DNA from: Burkholderiales bacterium
GTDB lineage: Bacteria; Pseudomonadota; Gammaproteobacteria; Burkholderiales; Burkholderiaceae_C
Length of the DNA: 5,935 nucleotides
Assembly (NCBI GenBank): GCA_006227785.1
Contig: SBFU01000243.1
Coordinates: forward strand, 1-5,935
Direction: 5' to 3'
Part shown: positions 5,347-5,935 of the stretch, piece by piece
How the letters are laid out: each line of letters opens with the position of its first letter
Numbering within the stretch: position 1 is the first letter of the stretch
The notes under the pieces: model-generated
Database searches by the model: none
What the model was told of the DNA's origin: nothing
Seen by the model: only the letters and a program-made list of their open reading frames with translations
Position numbers and translations under genes: made by a program

Positions 5347-5935
5347 TTATTGAATTGTGGAGTTGTATTGATTGAGCTTGTCCAACATCGCCTGGTAGAC
5401 AACGATGGGTGGGTAGAACCCGTGGATGGCGCGCGGGCGGTTGTTGAGCAGTTCGGCAATCGCATCGAGCTGCTCCTGACTGTGCACAGACAGGTCCGTG
5501 CCCTTGGGCAGGTACTGGCGGATCAGGCCATTAATGTTTTCGTTGCTGCCGCGCTGCCAAGGGCTGTGCGGGTCACAGAAGTAGATCGCCACACCGGTTC
5601 TCTGGGTGATCTCGGCGTGCTGTGCCATTTCCCTGCCCTGGTCGTAGGTCATGCTCTTGCGCATCGCCAGCGGCATGTTATTGAGGGCGGCGCTGAAGCC
5701 CTCCATTGCCGAGGTCGCCGTCGCGTCGTTCATCTTCACCAGCATCAGGTAGCCACTAGTGCGCTCCACCAGCGTACCTACAGACGAGGCGTTAGCCTTA
5801 CCCTTAATAAGGTCGCCTTCCCAATGCCCCGGCATCAGTCGGTCTTCAACTTCCGGCGGGCGCAAGTGAATGCTGACCATCTCTGGAATCTGCCCGCGCC
5901 GATCCACACCGCCAAGGCGTGGTCTACGTGTCGTC
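5347..5935 (-). CDS. IS30-family transposase, C-terminal part (5' end beyond the window)
   Basis: This is the catalytic DDE half of an IS30-type transposase, which cuts and joins the element's ends. The frame is open to the right edge (TTRRPRLGG precedes a GTG at 5907-5905), so the true start and the N-terminal helix-turn-helix domain lie outside. Counting from that GTG, the catalytic residues are Asp32 in GHWEGDLIKG, Asp89 in MTYDQGREM, and Glu123 in RGSNENINGL. The spacing of 33 residues between the second Asp and the Glu is the IS30 D-D-33-E pattern. Other family signatures are RRGQIPEM, VGTLVERTSGY, FCDPHSPWQRG, and QYLPKGTDLSVHS. The C-terminus ends normally with a TAA at 5349-5347. No frameshift or internal stop is seen in the visible part, so the element could be active. 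Confidence 0.95.
   Translation of the reverse strand, partial: TTRRPRLGGVDRRGQIPEMVSIHLRPPEVEDRLMPGHWEGDLIKGKANASSVGTLVERTSGYLMLVKMNDATATSAMEGFSAALNNMPLAMRKSMTYDQGREMAQHAEITQRTGVAIYFCDPHSPWQRGSNENINGLIRQYLPKGTDLSVHSQEQLDAIAELLNNRPRAIHGFYPPIVVYQAMLDKLNQYNSTIQ

Larger units (their letters stand above)
5316..5935 (-). mobile_element. IS30-family insertion sequence, one end, continuing past the window
   Basis: The element is identified by its transposase, whose 3' end lies at 5347. The short stretch between the stop codon and the remnant gene (about 5316-5343, beginning GGCGGAGTCAAGC and ending GTGCAACACC) is where the terminal inverted repeat should lie. The other end is outside the window, so the repeat and any 2-3 base target duplication cannot be confirmed. 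The boundary is accurate to perhaps ten bases. Confidence 0.75.

Overview
The window is GC-rich chromosomal DNA, most likely from a betaproteobacterium of the order Burkholderiales (Comamonadaceae-like). This rests on overall base composition, gene style and an ATTCCC-N8-GGGAAT type dispersed repeat; it is inference, since no marker gene is present.

Left part (1-1253). About 300 non-coding bases carry two inverted copies of a short palindromic repeat. A minus-strand two-gene unit follows: a PduO-type ATP:cob(I)alamin adenosyltransferase (687-1253) and a small uncharacterised exported protein (301-690). The second gene starts at a TTG that overlaps the stop of the first (TTGA) and has a strong Shine-Dalgarno, so the two are probably translationally coupled.

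Middle part (1254-3240). A 267-base divergent intergenic region holds a likely -10 element for the adenosyltransferase and a 10-bp inverted repeat in the leader of a small exported protein (1521-1724). A complete FAD-linked oxidase of the D-lactate dehydrogenase/glycolate oxidase GlcD family (1816-3240) follows.

Right part (3241-5112). Three bases after the oxidase stop, and in the same frame, begins a 622-residue membrane sensor histidine kinase. It has a signal peptide, an extracytoplasmic sensory domain, seven membrane helices, a coiled coil, and a NarX/DesK-type kinase core with H, N and G boxes. It has no visible ribosome binding site and a lower GC content than the oxidase. No response regulator is seen.

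Right edge (5113-5935). Six bases beyond the kinase, facing it, lies the C-terminal remnant of an unidentified gene (about 5119-5315). It is apparently cut by an IS30-family insertion sequence, whose transposase runs off the right edge. The IS boundary may have removed or displaced the kinase's natural neighbours.

I see no clear new multi-gene system. The least ordinary parts are the oxidase-kinase junction with an apparently orphan kinase beside an IS boundary, the TTGA-coupled exported protein, the structured leader at 1426-1494, and the inverted pair of palindromic repeats with a compensatory change.
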